This document shows, piece after piece, positions 1 through 13,270 of a stretch of 64,000 nucleotides of DNA (position 1 is the first letter of the stretch; each line of letters begins with the position of its first letter). The DNA comes from Callaeas wilsoni (Eukaryota; Chordata; Aves; Passeriformes; Callaeidae). The stretch is from positions 1-64,000 of the forward strand of contig VWPU01010347.1 in assembly GCA_013398955.1 (NCBI GenBank), given 5' to 3'. The position numbers were made by a program, and so were the translations under genes. The notes below the pieces were generated by a model. That model was not told the origin of the DNA, made no database searches, and saw nothing but the letters and a program-made list of their open reading frames with translations.

Positions 1-3000
1 CCATGCAAAGATACGGATGCAGATAGATAGAAATCCATGAGCTGTGGATTCTGCCTAAATTAACTGCAAATGGACAGGAGTGTCTCAAAGCTCTGTCTTT
101 CATCAGCATTTCTCATCTAAGTGCCCAAATGCCTTGCAGGTATGGTCATTTATAAATGCAACAGTCATAATTCAAATGGGGAAAGTAAATGTATGAGAGG
201 GAAAAAAAAAACTTGTGTTTTTCTCGCATCAATAACAATGTAATACAAGAAACCACCTGTGAAGAAAGGCATGATTAATGAAAACAAATACAAGAAATTG
301 GAAATATAAACTATGGCAATAAGGCTTTAGTTTCAACAGTTTCGAAGTTCAGATCCACTAGTAAAGCACAACATAAAAGCTTGTAATATATGGAATAAAC
401 AGGAGTATGGGAGATGAAAAAATGTGCCATAAAAATAAGGAGGTTGTTAAGAAGAGATGCACAATGCATAAACAAAATAGGCAACAGTTCTATAGATACT
501 GAGGAGAGATCTCTGCTACAAACCTTTGTCTGAGAATTAATTACTTCTGTGGTTTGTAACCTAAAGTCCTATAGAACTGCATGGTCTTTTGTTCTGATCC
601 ATTGAAGGTTTTCAGAGACTGATTGCAACAGCACTGGCAAGGCACACTCAGCACGGGCACAGCAGGGGCTGTAAGATGCCTCCATTCAGTACTGCCTGCA
701 GAAGGTGCTGCGAGGAACTCAGGTGTCTGCTCAAATCCACATCCCAGTTCTCTGGGCTTCTTCCTATTTCCCAGGAGTCACTGCCCTTCAAGGATGCAAG
801 TGGAGATCTCCAAGACTGCAGACTTCTGCTCTGGTCTGATCTCACGGGTCTTGGTTTTTGACTAATTTTTAGCCCAGCTGCACAAATTTCTGGATTCATC
901 CTACAAGGGACTGAATATGCCCAGCTATTAGCAGACCTCTACTGAATAGTTACCTGTTCATTCAGTCTTTGAGTTAATCGTGAAGGAAAACAATTCCCAT
1001 AGTACCTTTGGTTTAGCATATCTCAGCTGCTCAGCCCCGAGGGGATTTCTCAGGCTAAGCAGAGCCTGACTGTCAGATGTTAAACAGACATCTTTTAAGA
1101 GACAATTTCAAAAAGCTGTGGGAAAATACAGTTCATTGTTTATTTCTTTGATACATACTGTAAAGCCTATTTGGTAAAAGTAACAGAGACATTTACAGAA
1201 AATTATGATGGTGAATAATTATAGTGCTCTAATTTTCATTGTAATACTTATGCTACAGCAATGGACCAAAAAGTGAAATCAAGACCTTGTTGTGATAGAT
1301 GCTATACAAACACAAAGTGAGAGCAATGAGTCCCTGCTGTGAAAAATTTTATTCTTCACTGAAGACATGAATTCACTGACACAGGTCTTCATAGCACAAT
1401 GGCTAATTAGTCAGTGTGGTAGCATCCCTTAATTAAAATTTAATAATAGACAAATCATGTATCCTTGGACAGCCTCAGATAAGAATGTGCCTTCCTTGCT
1501 GCTGTTGCTTATTGAGCATTTCTTAGTAAGAGTCAGTCCCCAAAGGCACCTAAAGCTATAGTTTAATTCTGAGGAGACTCCTTAGGGTGGTGGTAACCAG
1601 TATTTTAGATTAAAAACACCCACTCTAACAATATTACTTTCTTGCAGAGAGAAGTGAGGGGGGAATCCCTTCTCCTCTCCTCTCTGAGAAATGCACTTGC
1701 CTCTCCCTGAATTCAGAATCCATTACTGGATACTTTCACACTCATTTAAAAGAAATCTGTATTCAGCTTTGTCAGAAATATTTCATGGTCACAGAAAAGG
1801 CCATCCTAATTTTTTAATTTTAAAAAAGAATTAGGGTTATGCCAAGTCCAAAATTTCGTCTTAATGAAGTTCAAAACCTTTTCTTTTTCCAGAGCAATAT
1901 TGTCTCAAGTCAGTAATTCTTTTCATGACAAATCCCCAATAAACACCTTCAATTATTCTACCGCCTGGGACAGATGCTTAACAGGATTCTTAGCACATTT
2001 ATTTCCCTGCTGATGTGATTCTAAGACATCACTTTAAAAGATGATCATTACACTGCTTTCCTCTGGTTGGTGTCTTAGGTGTGAAAAAAAAATACACCAG
2101 GATATCACTCCAGATGGTTAGTCCTGACAACTTGTCAAAAACACGCTCATGTGGAGTTTACATGGCCACAAAATATAACCCTATCCGCAAGGATATTGAC
2201 CGGCTGGAATAAAAGCTGGTGATTGGCTTGAAAAGATAGAGGTGTTCTCCCATTTCTTACATCAGAACACATTTTGAAGGAACATTAACAGAATGTAAAT
2301 CTTGATTCTTGACATTCACTTGCATGTCAGTTTTCAACCACCATTTTAGTCTACAAACAATTTTTTAAAAAATCAAAAGAAAAGGGAAAAAGGGAAAAAA
2401 TTATCTAAAATAAAGCAAAGCAGAAAACTCTGTAGGAGCAATTCTCAGAACCACTTAAGTGGAAGAAGGACTAAAGATTCAGACTAACTTCCCCAGTATT
2501 GATCTTGGAATAAAATAAAAGGTTCACTAGAGTCAGATAAAGACAGATGTTGGTTAGCAATAGTTTTACAGTCACACAGCTCAGCTGGGACTATATTGTC
2601 TGTAGGAAGGGACAGACCTAGACATGAAGGACTTGGTGCACAGTGCTCATACTCTAGGATGGTATTAGAGAGATTTGTGCCTTTATAGGCAGAAGGACTC
2701 AAAGAGTTTTGGGCAAGCCAGAGGCTGCATGAAGCCTGTCCCTAGAAAATAATCTGATTTGTTTCAACACAGCAGCTTTACTTTTCCCTTGTCCTTCTGA
2801 AATTTAAGGGTGAGGTTTGTGGCCATGCTGTCTACACCCTCCCCACCACACTGCCCCTGTGAACAAAGGACAGGAGCATAAAAAGTCATTTTTCATTAAG
2901 CACCACTCTTGGGAAAAACGTGTTCTGTTGTTTTGACTCCTGCGGGATTACTTGGATTGCCCAAGTGATAGCAGGGGAGGGCTTAAGACCAGAACATCTA

Positions 3001-6000
3001 GGAAAATTTCCATAATCCCTTTCCTCTTGGCTGATTCACATGGGAGAGCTATTCTTACTTGCTTCTCTCTGGCCCTATTTATTCCCATGAACAAAATATA
3101 CACATGAATGTGAAAAATACCACTGTCTTCTACATTTATGGAAAGTGGCTCTTTTCACATGGTCCCAAAGCATTTCCTTGGGTTTCAAAGGCAGTAGAAC
3201 CGGTTGCTGGTGTCTGCAAAGGTAGTACAAAAATAACCCTTAATTCAAGCCCAGGATGATCAGTGAGCCTTGTAACCATCAGCTATGACATATTTACATC
3301 TCCTGTTGCCAGCATGTTCAACAACATGAGTGATATATTTGCCCATCACAATATAAAAAATAATCAAATAGCTTGTTTAGCTGAGCATATAAGAGAGGAG
3401 GCGGTTGATCAAAACCTACCTCACATCAAAAATTATCCGTAAAGAGGTGTGAAAGAGATACAGATAAAACTGTCAGCTCCCAGACAGTCTGTCTGCTGTA
3501 AGAGGGGCTGTCAGACAGACAGGTTTGAAAACATCAACGGCAATGAATTGCAAAAGGGATTCTGGTGTGATGGAAAACTCAAGAAACTTCTGCAGCCTGG
3601 TCCCTGTGGTCCAATGGGGTGTCCTTTATAATTGTTTCTCCTGAGGCACAGTAAGATCCCAGATTTTATTGAGCTGCAAATGCTCAGGACTCCTTGGGAT
3701 ACAGGCACATGAGTGGAAATGATGGCATTACCACAGCTCATCAAGTTGCCATCTGTCGGTGAAGATGTTGAGGCACCAGGAGTGACCTTGTGAACACTCC
3801 TAACCTATCCCCATTAGAAAGGAAAACGGAACATAAACCATGGTGGTTTAAGTTAATACATTTCATTTTACAGCCGGAGCAAGCATGAATGTGTACTCAA
3901 TCAGTCACACTGGGTCTGCTGATGGAAAGGACTTGATACATTGCAGGTGGTAAATGCCTTCCATCATGTACTTTTGTCCTCAGTTTCAATCCATCAGTCA
4001 TTTATCAAAGCTGTTGTGCCCTATACTTGACAATTTTCATTTCCAAAACAGGCCATATCCGACACCTACAAAACCACCCCTCTTTGGAGACAGTTAAGCC
4101 TGTGTATCATACACTTTAATCTTGCACTACACTCTGAGCACTATTAATTCATTAATATTTAAGTTTTTAGGCTGCACTGCCTATGCAGTTTCCAACAAAG
4201 TCATTGGAGCAGAAATGTACCGTTGTCACAACTGGATGTGCATCATCATGTGTGTCAATGGCAGAGGGCCTTTACTGCATCACATGCAGATGGCCTTGGA
4301 CCACATGCACAACATGCTGTGACAGCTTATATTGTTTTGCAAAAGTCTACCAGAGAAATTTCTATCTCATGCAAAAGCTAAAGGGTCAGAGAGCTCATAC
4401 TGAGGAAACCCAGACCCACAGCTCCCACTTATCTGGCAAGCGCTGTAACTCTTCAGCTCATAGAAGGGAGGAAGAAGACTCCTGGTCTGAGGTAGATGGT
4501 CTTCTAAACTGAACCTTAGATTAAAAATCTGGATCTGCTTTTCACCCACAGATAGTGTCACCCACTATCCCTTCTGTGCCAATATGATTTTCCACAAGGA
4601 ACAAGGTCTGTATTGCCGCCCTGAAAAATACAACCATGCAGTCCTGGCCTTGGCAGCGTTTTTAGCAAATGGGAAACCCTGAGCAATACTATAAAACTTG
4701 GCCTACATTTAGACAGGGTTTTCTCCTGACACAAAGGGCTTTCCATGGTTAGTGGAGGAGTCTGGGCTTTACCCCAAGACCAAAGTTGAACATGTCAGTT
4801 ACTGCTCCAGCTGACATAAACCTCTTGTAAACTCTCTCCTTCTCTTCCTACCTCCCACTAAGATGCATTTATTTGCATGACCATATTCTCGAAACACCTT
4901 GAAAAACTGTAACTTGGCCCATTGCTGACAGTTCCTCACTGCTCAATGCATACAGATGCTTTTCTATCTAAATCAATTACATGGTGTCACAGCTTGGAGT
5001 TTTGATTTTGATGCTGTTGCCTTTCTCCTGATAAAGCTTTCTGTTCATCTGTGCCATATGCTGCCTTGAATTTATGCTGCTGTGTTTTGTCAAAGCTCAG
5101 ATTTTCCTTTGGCATTAAAGGAAAAATAGAACATTTCAAATGGACTGTGAAATAAGGTAAAGAAAAGTTTAATCGTGCTAAAATCAATTCAGTGGAGTGG
5201 CTTTATTAATAGTTATTGCATTCTGCATCACATTGCTTATTAAATATTGTGCAGTTTGGAAACTGAACTATTTTCTGCTGCAGGTACATTGTATTTTAGC
5301 AAACATCCAGTTCCCACTTCATGCAAGATTTAGAGAGACATGCTTTTTGTTCATTGACAGACATCACTGGAAACACAGAAATCATCTTGCTGGAGAAAAT
5401 TATGGATGATTTAATACAGCATCCTGTCTCTGGCACAAAGTCTGGTACCAAATTCTCAGGAGGAAAATGTAAGGGAATTCACAGTTGACAATTATGCATT
5501 ACCTTATCTAACTCCTACCCATTAAATAGGGCTTACATCATGATTCATAAACTTTTCTACTTATTTTTCACTTTTATGCATCAATTTTTGTAATTTTGAA
5601 AATTATGTAAATAACCTGCATGTTTATCATTTGCACTGGAAATTACATTAATATATCTTGAAGCAATGAGTTACATAGCTTTATTTTTCTTTTTTTTTTC
5701 TCCTGACTAACTTTGCTTGCTTTTTTTGTTTTGGAATAACCAAGACATCTCAGGCATAAGTCAACACCTCATTATAACTAGACTTATATAAATCAGAATA
5801 AAAAGCTCTTACCCTGCGGCAATGATCATTTTTCTTTTCACTTCCCTATATCGCCTTCCTCAAATGTGTCCCTCCACTTTCCTGTTCTCAAAGAAGAGAG
5901 CCTCATTTTCAGCTGGTCTTGTAATATACGAGTTTTATTTGGAAGGAGGGACATTTGGAAGCCTCAGCAGGAACTTCACAATCCTTTGTGAAGTATCAAC

Positions 6001-8943
6001 TAAAATGAGATCAAAGCTAGGCCAGCCTTGGCTTATACCATCCTACTTGTCCATGCTTTTGATCATCTAAAGAAAGGCTGGTTTCAACCTGTATTTTATA
6101 ACTTAATTCATGCCTGGTGCTGAAGAATTATCACTCTATGAAAGATTACTTGAACTCTCTAGTATCTGCTTCACCCTAGAGCCAATACAAAAAGTCATTA
6201 ACTTTTATCATTTGCAACTGAGGAAGATGCCTTTCAACTAAGGCAGAGGAGGACTAGTGCTGCAGATAGACATTACCTCCTGGTCCTTCTAATCACTCAC
6301 CTGAAAATGCTGTCTCTTTTTTGAGCTCTGGCTAATGAATATATACACATTTCTCGGGTTCCTCTGTAGTGAAATATTTATTAATCTATGGGAGGATGTG
6401 GACTCTGGTAGAGAAGGATTCATCTGGGAGAAAGACTAAATACGTAACTGCTGCAGCTTCAAAGAATGGTGAATTTATTGTCTGCTGAGAATGCTGATAA
6501 TTCAGAAACACCTCTTTCTGTATTTACCTTTAGCCTCTTTCTTATCACGAAAATGTCCCAGGGAAAAAGACTAAACATAGTAATATTAGATGGGAGGTGT
6601 CGTTGTGCATCTCTGTTGGTCAATGTTTCCCAAAGAACTTTTCACTTCTTGGCCAATTTAAACACAATTTGAGAAATTATTCAGTGTTTCCAAAAGTAAG
6701 CAAAAGGAATATCATCGCAACCCTACTTTTATTTGCATCCTTCATTTTTTCTTTGCTCTCCCTGACTTGCTCTATTTTTCTCTCTCTGCCCCTCTTCCAT
6801 CTCCTTTAAGTGAAAAGAAGCACCCTGCCTGTGCTGCCCAAAAGTTTTAGGAAAATAAAACAGCCTGGAAAATGAAACAGACTGTGTAAGCATTATCAGT
6901 TAAAGGAAAATTTTCATATCACTGAGTCCACAATGATTCCATGCTGAAAATTGTAGGTGACAATGTTTGGTGAGTAATTGTACAGCTAGTCAGGCTCAGT
7001 TATCACTTGAGTCTATTCAAGACTCAGAAACCATCCACCCATCCTAAGTTACAGTACGGATTTTATTATGTCATTGATCTTCATAAAATCCTAGTACCTT
7101 CCACATAAAGTTAATTGGTAATCATGAATTGTCTGGTACATGCACAATATGTCTTCACAACGAATTAAGAATGCTTCACGTCTGATTTGGTTTCTTTATC
7201 TCATTACTAGCTCCAGGTCTTTAGTGAATCTGAGATAATCATGTGGCAAGGAGTATGAAAGCCATTCCTGCTCAGGTAGAAATGTTCTATCAAAGAATAA
7301 AGATTTCCAAATTTACTAGGTTCAGCTGATCCATATAGTTGGTAAGGACATGACAGGTTTTCCTGATCTAAAATCTAGAATACCATCCCATTCTTAGTTT
7401 CCCCCACCCCCGCCATTATTTGTACCTCTTTTCTAATTTGAACCCTACCAAAAAAAAAAAGTTCAAATTTGCCTAAAGTGCACAAAGCATTGCCTTGTTC
7501 ATTTCACCTCAGTTCCCACTGCTATCTGTTCTCGTAAGACCTAGAGGGGTTTCTCCCATGGACATCTGCTTGCTGTATTTGTTCATCACCTTGTATAACA
7601 GGACTCCAATGCCGAGTGTGGATTTGGACAACTTGAAACCTAAATATGCAGCAAAATTGAAAAATAATTTTAAAAAATTGAAAGGAGAAATAAAAGAAAA
7701 AACTTGGACTGTGGTTTCTGAAACTGATTAATGTCCTGTGGTTCTCAGAGTCTAGTAGCTCTTGGGATCTTAATTCCAAAATTTTATATGTGAAATTCAA
7801 AGCCAAATTAGATAATTTTGTTACATCAAAATTCAGGAAATGTTTCCAAAATCAGAAAAGAGTCTTTGATGTGGATATTAGGGAAGGTGCTCACTTTTCC
7901 TTAGGAAAGTTATGACCTTCTGTTCTTCAGAAGTATTTAATAACTTACATAAATACCTATCAGATTACGACCTGTGCAATTTATTCTACTTTCTTGCAGC
8001 CAGAAGAACGTGGTGACTTCTGCAAGTTGCATCCAGTTGCATATGTCTAAACTGCCATGAAAAGCCAGAAATGCAGTTATAGTCAAGTCTCCCACACCAT
8101 CCTATAACCCTGTCACTTCCGTGTGACACTAGAAATCAGGAAGGTATAAGCACACTGTCCCTGTGAAACACTAACAATCGCCCCTTTGGGTCATAAAGTA
8201 AATGTCTTTTGCCATTCCCAAGTTATTGCTGATATATTTGTCCCAAATGCAAATTTTGGACCTCAAGCTGAGAGAAAATTGGAGACTTCATAAGCAGCAT
8301 GTGTATTCAAGGTTTTAAATTCTTTGCTGTGGAAATTGCTCAGATCCTGCATTGATAGTTATCCCAAACTATGTGATACACAGATAAATAGAAACCCGCA
8401 AGAATATTCATGGATCCAGCCTCCATTATGTATTGATTCAGATTCAGATTCTGACTCATGATGAGGAATTAATGCTAAAGTATGAGATTTTTCAGAAAAG
8501 CTAAAGGATGCTGCTCCTACCCAGCGTCCCAGTGAGTAATCCAGTCTTATTATGAAGTATGTTAAGAGGCAGAGAAAAATGTTCCACTTTTAATGAAGAA
8601 GAAGAGATAGTGCAAAATAGTTTACTAAATTTCAGCCATGGCATTTAAACCTATTCATGTGATTCAAACTCATTTACTTCCCCTGAAGTTTCCTGACAAG
8701 AACATATATTTCCCTGGAAATGTAGCATACTAAAGCCATTGTAAATAAACTGCATGAAAAATAGTGCTTTTATTTACATTATGATTTACCAGTCTTAGGT
8801 CCTTATCAATCTAGGCTCCCTGTATGCTTGCTACAGGGCTGAACATGAATCAATGTTTCCTTCGTGTGTTTCTTCAAAACTTTATGAAAATCACTTTCCG
8901 ATCATGGGGACAGCTGTTAAACTTCATACCTGGTAGTTATTTC
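1..8943. other. Unique AT-rich noncoding DNA
   Basis: No gene or recognisable transposon is visible. Open frames are short (under 110 codons), occur on both strands and resemble no family I know. Short homopolymer A or T runs occur near 200-213, 5690-5700 and 7449-7460. A small hairpin lies at 3487-3520 and is listed separately. Ancient, heavily decayed repeats could be hidden here, since I can only recognise well-preserved ones by eye. Confidence 0.6.
3487..3520. repeat. Small perfect inverted repeat (hairpin)
   Basis: GTCTGTCTG at 3487-3495 is matched by its exact reverse complement CAGACAGAC at 3512-3520, giving a 9-bp stem with a 16-nt loop. The left arm lies inside a second palindrome, CAGACAGTCTGTCTG (3481-3495), so two alternative folds are possible. 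The arms are simple CAGA/TCTG repeats, so this may just reflect low-complexity sequence. No function is implied. Confidence 0.5.
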
Positions 8944-8957
8944 CTAGTAGGTGGCAG
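8944..8957 (+). promoter_or_regulatory. CTCF-like binding site
   Basis: CTAGTAGGTGGCAG fits the vertebrate CTCF core consensus CCASYAGRKGGCRS at 13 of 14 positions. CTCF is the zinc-finger factor that anchors chromatin loops and insulators. A match this good is expected by chance now and then in 64 kb searched on both strands, so this is only a candidate. There is no neighbouring gene to suggest a role. Confidence 0.25.
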
Positions 8958-11900
8958 TAAGGAAATGAAACCATATTCTAAATAGGTTTTATTGACATGC
9001 ATATACAATATACACCCACAACGATCTCTGTTGGCAATATCTGAAAACAACAACTTGCAATTGGATACAAGTTCAGGCTAGAATAAAACGGCGATATGGC
9101 TCATAAACCTGTGGTCTTGGTGCCTGGTGGTCATTACAGCTCCTGCAGAGTTATTTTTGCAAGTTGGGACATGTATGTTGTGTACATTCCTGTATACATA
9201 CTCTCAGCATTTTCCACTGAAGAGAGTTTTCCTCACTTCCACCTGAAAGCTGGATGTGCCTTGAAACAATAGCCCCTTTTTGATTTTGACACAACTACAT
9301 CTACTCTGTTCCTGTAAAAGGGTGAAACACTGTATAAAGTAAATGGGTCTGATTATTCCAGATGAAGAGAAATCAGTCTTTCCTGGCATGATATAACTGT
9401 AATTTAAAGGAAGCATATCTTAAATGGAGATATACAGAAACACAGAGAAAGGAAGCTATGTTTTCACTAGCAAGTGTTAAGTTGTATTAAGTTAATATAA
9501 AAACAACGTGATAATGCTGTGTTTTTAGCAAAAAGAGATGACAAAAGTTTTTGGGAAGTTTCAAAGCAATACTTGTCTAAGAAAGCAATAAAGGAGAAAA
9601 TGTATGTCCTAACCAAAGTCGGACTCTCCTTATGCCCAGGTCTAAGAAGAGAAATAATAAGGTACAAAATGCACCCAAAGAATTGCCATCTAAATGGGAA
9701 AGGCAGAGGAAGTGCTGATATTATCTCCATAACAAGAAAATAAAAAGTAAATTGACCAAACCACAGAAGTGAGAGCCAGACAGGCATGAGCTGAACTGAA
9801 CTCGCCCAAGTGCAAGAGTGACATTGAACTGCTCCATGACGGGAAGCTGGCAAAAAGCAAGTTGAAAGACAAAGACAGAAATTCTGATTTCAGATCAATG
9901 GACTCCCTTGTTATTGTTTTTAAATGTAATTAGAATTTCCTGTTCAATTTGCATTTGCAGATATTAACCTGAACATGTACCCATCTGTCTGTCGTCCTTT
10001 GCTCTACATCTTGTTCTAGGCTACCAGATATTTCAAATGGACCTTCAGGACTGTGCAGGTTTCTTCAACAGCCTTGTCTTCAGCATTTCCTGTACTCATC
10101 CAGATTGCCTTATCTTGCTCAAATCATGCAGTTTTCTGCATTAAGGTAATAGATAAAACAGATGCCAAGAAAGAGAATATCTACAAATACAAGAAAAATT
10201 TCCTTTCCCTTGTTTCTTGAAGTCATCGCATTTGTGTGTATTGTGCTTCTGGGTATCATTAGAGCACCCCCAATGTATTCAAACCTCTAACTGATGAGAC
10301 TGTAGTGACCAAAATCTTCATATTTTCTTCTTTCTTAACATGATGATATTGAAGATGATTTTGTTTGCTGGATTTATCAAGAGCAAGTAATACTTTATAA
10401 ACTCTCCAGACAGATGGCTAGCATTTGCTTCACTTCCCCACATCTCTCTTCAACCTGACATGCACGGCTTCACTAGGCACCCCAGGAGGGTCTAGCAGTC
10501 AAAACAAGGTGTTTAACAAGAGTTTTCTCATTGTACAGTAATTAGATCCCTTTCCCTTATGATTTCCAAATATGATCAAGTTTGAGTTGGATTTTAATAG
10601 CCTGTGACTATAGAGAGATGACTGAAATAGAAGGGTCACTATGTCCCCTGAGCATGTTCAAAAGAATGACTCAAAAGCATGTCTCAAACACAGGTGCCTG
10701 AGATGGTAAGAACTATGATGCCCACATCTTTTGTGAAATTTGACTTGTTTGACCCAACAATATGAAGACCAAGTAAAAAATACTTGCTCATTACAGATTC
10801 TTTCAGGAAACTAAGACTGCAAAAAAAAAGAGCTGTTTCTGATACAGAACAATATTGGCCATAAGAAAAATAAAAGCAAAATGCCAAGAAAAAATTAAAA
10901 CAATAAAGTAGATGGAAGCTCTAAAAATTGGTTATGTTTTGTGACACTCTTTCAAAAGGACACACAAAGAAAAGTTTTATAACTAATTTGGAGCAGGGGA
11001 CAGGAAAATATATCAGAAAAGATTTTTAATCTGCTACTTGAACATAGCAAGAAACTCAGACATGTTTTTTCCAGCCCTCCGTATGGGACATGCTTTCCTT
11101 GAGTCACTTCAGAAGCAAGTTACTTAATTCAAACCCATTCCTCAAGACTTTGTCCCTCAGCAATACTAACATGTCCACCAGATGCCACAGCACTGGCCAT
11201 GGGTTAGGCTAGACTGCATTATATAGAGCACCACAAAAGTCTTGATGTCTTTCTGTATATTTTCCCCAGAGGAAATGGAGATTCCACCAAGTGCAAATGG
11301 ATATCTTGTTCAGTGTAGGGCTCCTTGGCAACTACGTTCCTATCTCCAAAACACTGGCAGCTTCAAAGGAAGTTTCTTGGAGCCCTATAAATTAAAACTG
11401 GAATAATATAGGGGTAACTTCTGGCCAAGCCTTCATTAATGAGAGATGTTATGCCCCAAAGCACGAGGACTGATATCCTAAGATTTTCTTTTCCCACCTT
11501 ATAGATGTGCAATGAAGGGTCTATAAGTTGTCAAAGTGCTACTGTTCTTCCTATCAAATTTTTCTCATGGGCAACGTCTAATGTCAACGAGTTCCAGTGA
11601 CAAATTATGTTCTAGGGGAAGAACAAGTATAAAAAAGATTTCCTTTTGCCAGATATAATTTTAAATGCAGCCCATGCTTCAATCCCCCCCCTGAAAAATT
11701 GCTTTTGTTGAGGTGTTAATTAAAACCATCCACCACACGTTTATGGGACAAGCAGGTTTTAAATCAGCCAGAGAATACGACTTATTGTTATTAAACCCAT
11801 AGGTTATAGCACGCCTAAAAGGTTCATAGTCCTAAACCCACTGCAATCTCTGTTTCAGGGGATCCTAATAAAAAAACCCAAACACTTGGATACCATTGCA

Positions 11901-12779
11901 GTTTGTAAATAACACTAATCCCTTTGGTTGTTGCAGGTTGCCTATAGGCCTTCCTCATTTTCATACAAAAGTATTGAAATCAATAATCCCTGTTGCCCAA
12001 CAACATTTCCATAATTTCTAGGAAATGCTTTGATTGTTTCCTTTAGTCTTTTAAAAACCTGCATGCCGAAACTACCTGGACATGGTTTCTATGTTGATTT
12101 TTCCTTTAAAACACTCATCCAAATCCTATGTAAACAGTAGCTTCTCTAATGATTGAATCAGACCCGAAAACCTTTTATTATGTGCACAAAAAATGATGAT
12201 GTATAGGTATCTTTCTAGAGAAGAAGAGAAGAGAGATGATTGGCCCTAAACAAAGTGCTAAACAGCATGAAAGGGGTTCCTCAATTCCCTCCTGAAATAC
12301 TTTATGGATTATAAAAGTGGCAAAGAACAGGGAAGTAGAGTGGGATGCAGGAAGCCAGTGGCTGAGCAGTTTGTGGCCTTCTATATCAGATTTGTGCCCT
12401 AGTCATTTATATGTCACTGAGACATAAGTAACCCATCCTGCCTTTGCTTCAGCATTCTGAACACTCTGCGTGCCATGTCTTGTTTGGGAGATACAAAGGA
12501 GCAGGAGGGGAGTCAGAGGGAGAGGCAGGAGGCATTGGAAGGAAAGTACATAGCAAAGTGTTCAGTGGAACTAAGGGATTGAAAGGGACGGAAAATTTCT
12601 CCTTAATTTCATGTGGAAAAATGCAAATGGTGAGATGAGTTAGCCTGCAAAATAATGTGCCAGGAAAAGTGATGGGAGCATCAGAGCTTGAGACATTTAA
12701 ATTACTTTGGATAAAGCACTGGGGTATGGAATAAAAAGAGCAGCAGCAAGCGTGCTGCGTGTAAGTTAACCGCTCATTT
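8958..12779. other. Unique AT-rich noncoding DNA
   Basis: No gene or repeat is recognised. A 128-codon minus-strand frame (9467-9853) and a 74-codon plus-strand frame (9519-9743) overlap each other. Neither resembles a known protein, and the minus one is rich in hydrophobic residues as expected from antisense A-rich DNA. I treat both as chance frames. Confidence 0.55.
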
Positions 12780-13270
12780 CCCTCTCCTCAGGGCCTAGTT
12801 CCTCACTGCCCAAGGACAGATAGGTCCCTCCAGCCCCAGAAGATGGAGTTTCCAGTGCTGTGCTGTTCCCTGACACAGCCATGGGGCCACAGGCAGGCAG
12901 GGAGGATGGACAGAGGGACAGACGTGTGCTGCTGATTTACCTCTAAAGAGTGGGTTCCTACCCCAGCAATGGCTACTGCACGCACCAAAAGAGCTGGACA
13001 GCAGTGCCGCTGCTGTAGGATAGAGAGGAGAGCCTGGGAGGGCCCTCTCTTGTCCCTGTGTGGGCAATTACACCACTTCTGACCCACATCTGGCTCCCTC
13101 TCACAAGGGTTTCCCTGAGCCCAACACCCTCCGCTCTGTCCCAGGACAGACCTCAGGCACGGGAACCACCAACACACACAGAGCATCTGTCCTGTGAGTC
13201 CCTCTCCTTCCCAGCAAGGGCAGAAGAACCTGCCTCTGGAGCATGGCAGCTGTGTCTGCTTGTGAGTGAA
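12780..13270. other. GC-richer patch with overlapping chance frames
   Basis: Base composition rises clearly above the surroundings, with runs such as ccagccccagaag and gggagggccctctc. Stops are therefore rarer, and frames of 127 codons (minus, 12803-13186), 90 codons (minus, 12795-13067) and 71 codons (plus, 13058-13273) overlap in different phases. None has a recognisable domain, and CpG is not enriched, so this is not a CpG island. It may be an old unrecognised repeat or simply a compositional fluctuation. Confidence 0.4.

Noticed and set aside
9467..9853. 128-codon minus-strand frame, hydrophobic
   Set aside because: Antisense of A-rich sequence gives Phe/Leu-rich peptides by chance; no recognisable family or splice context.
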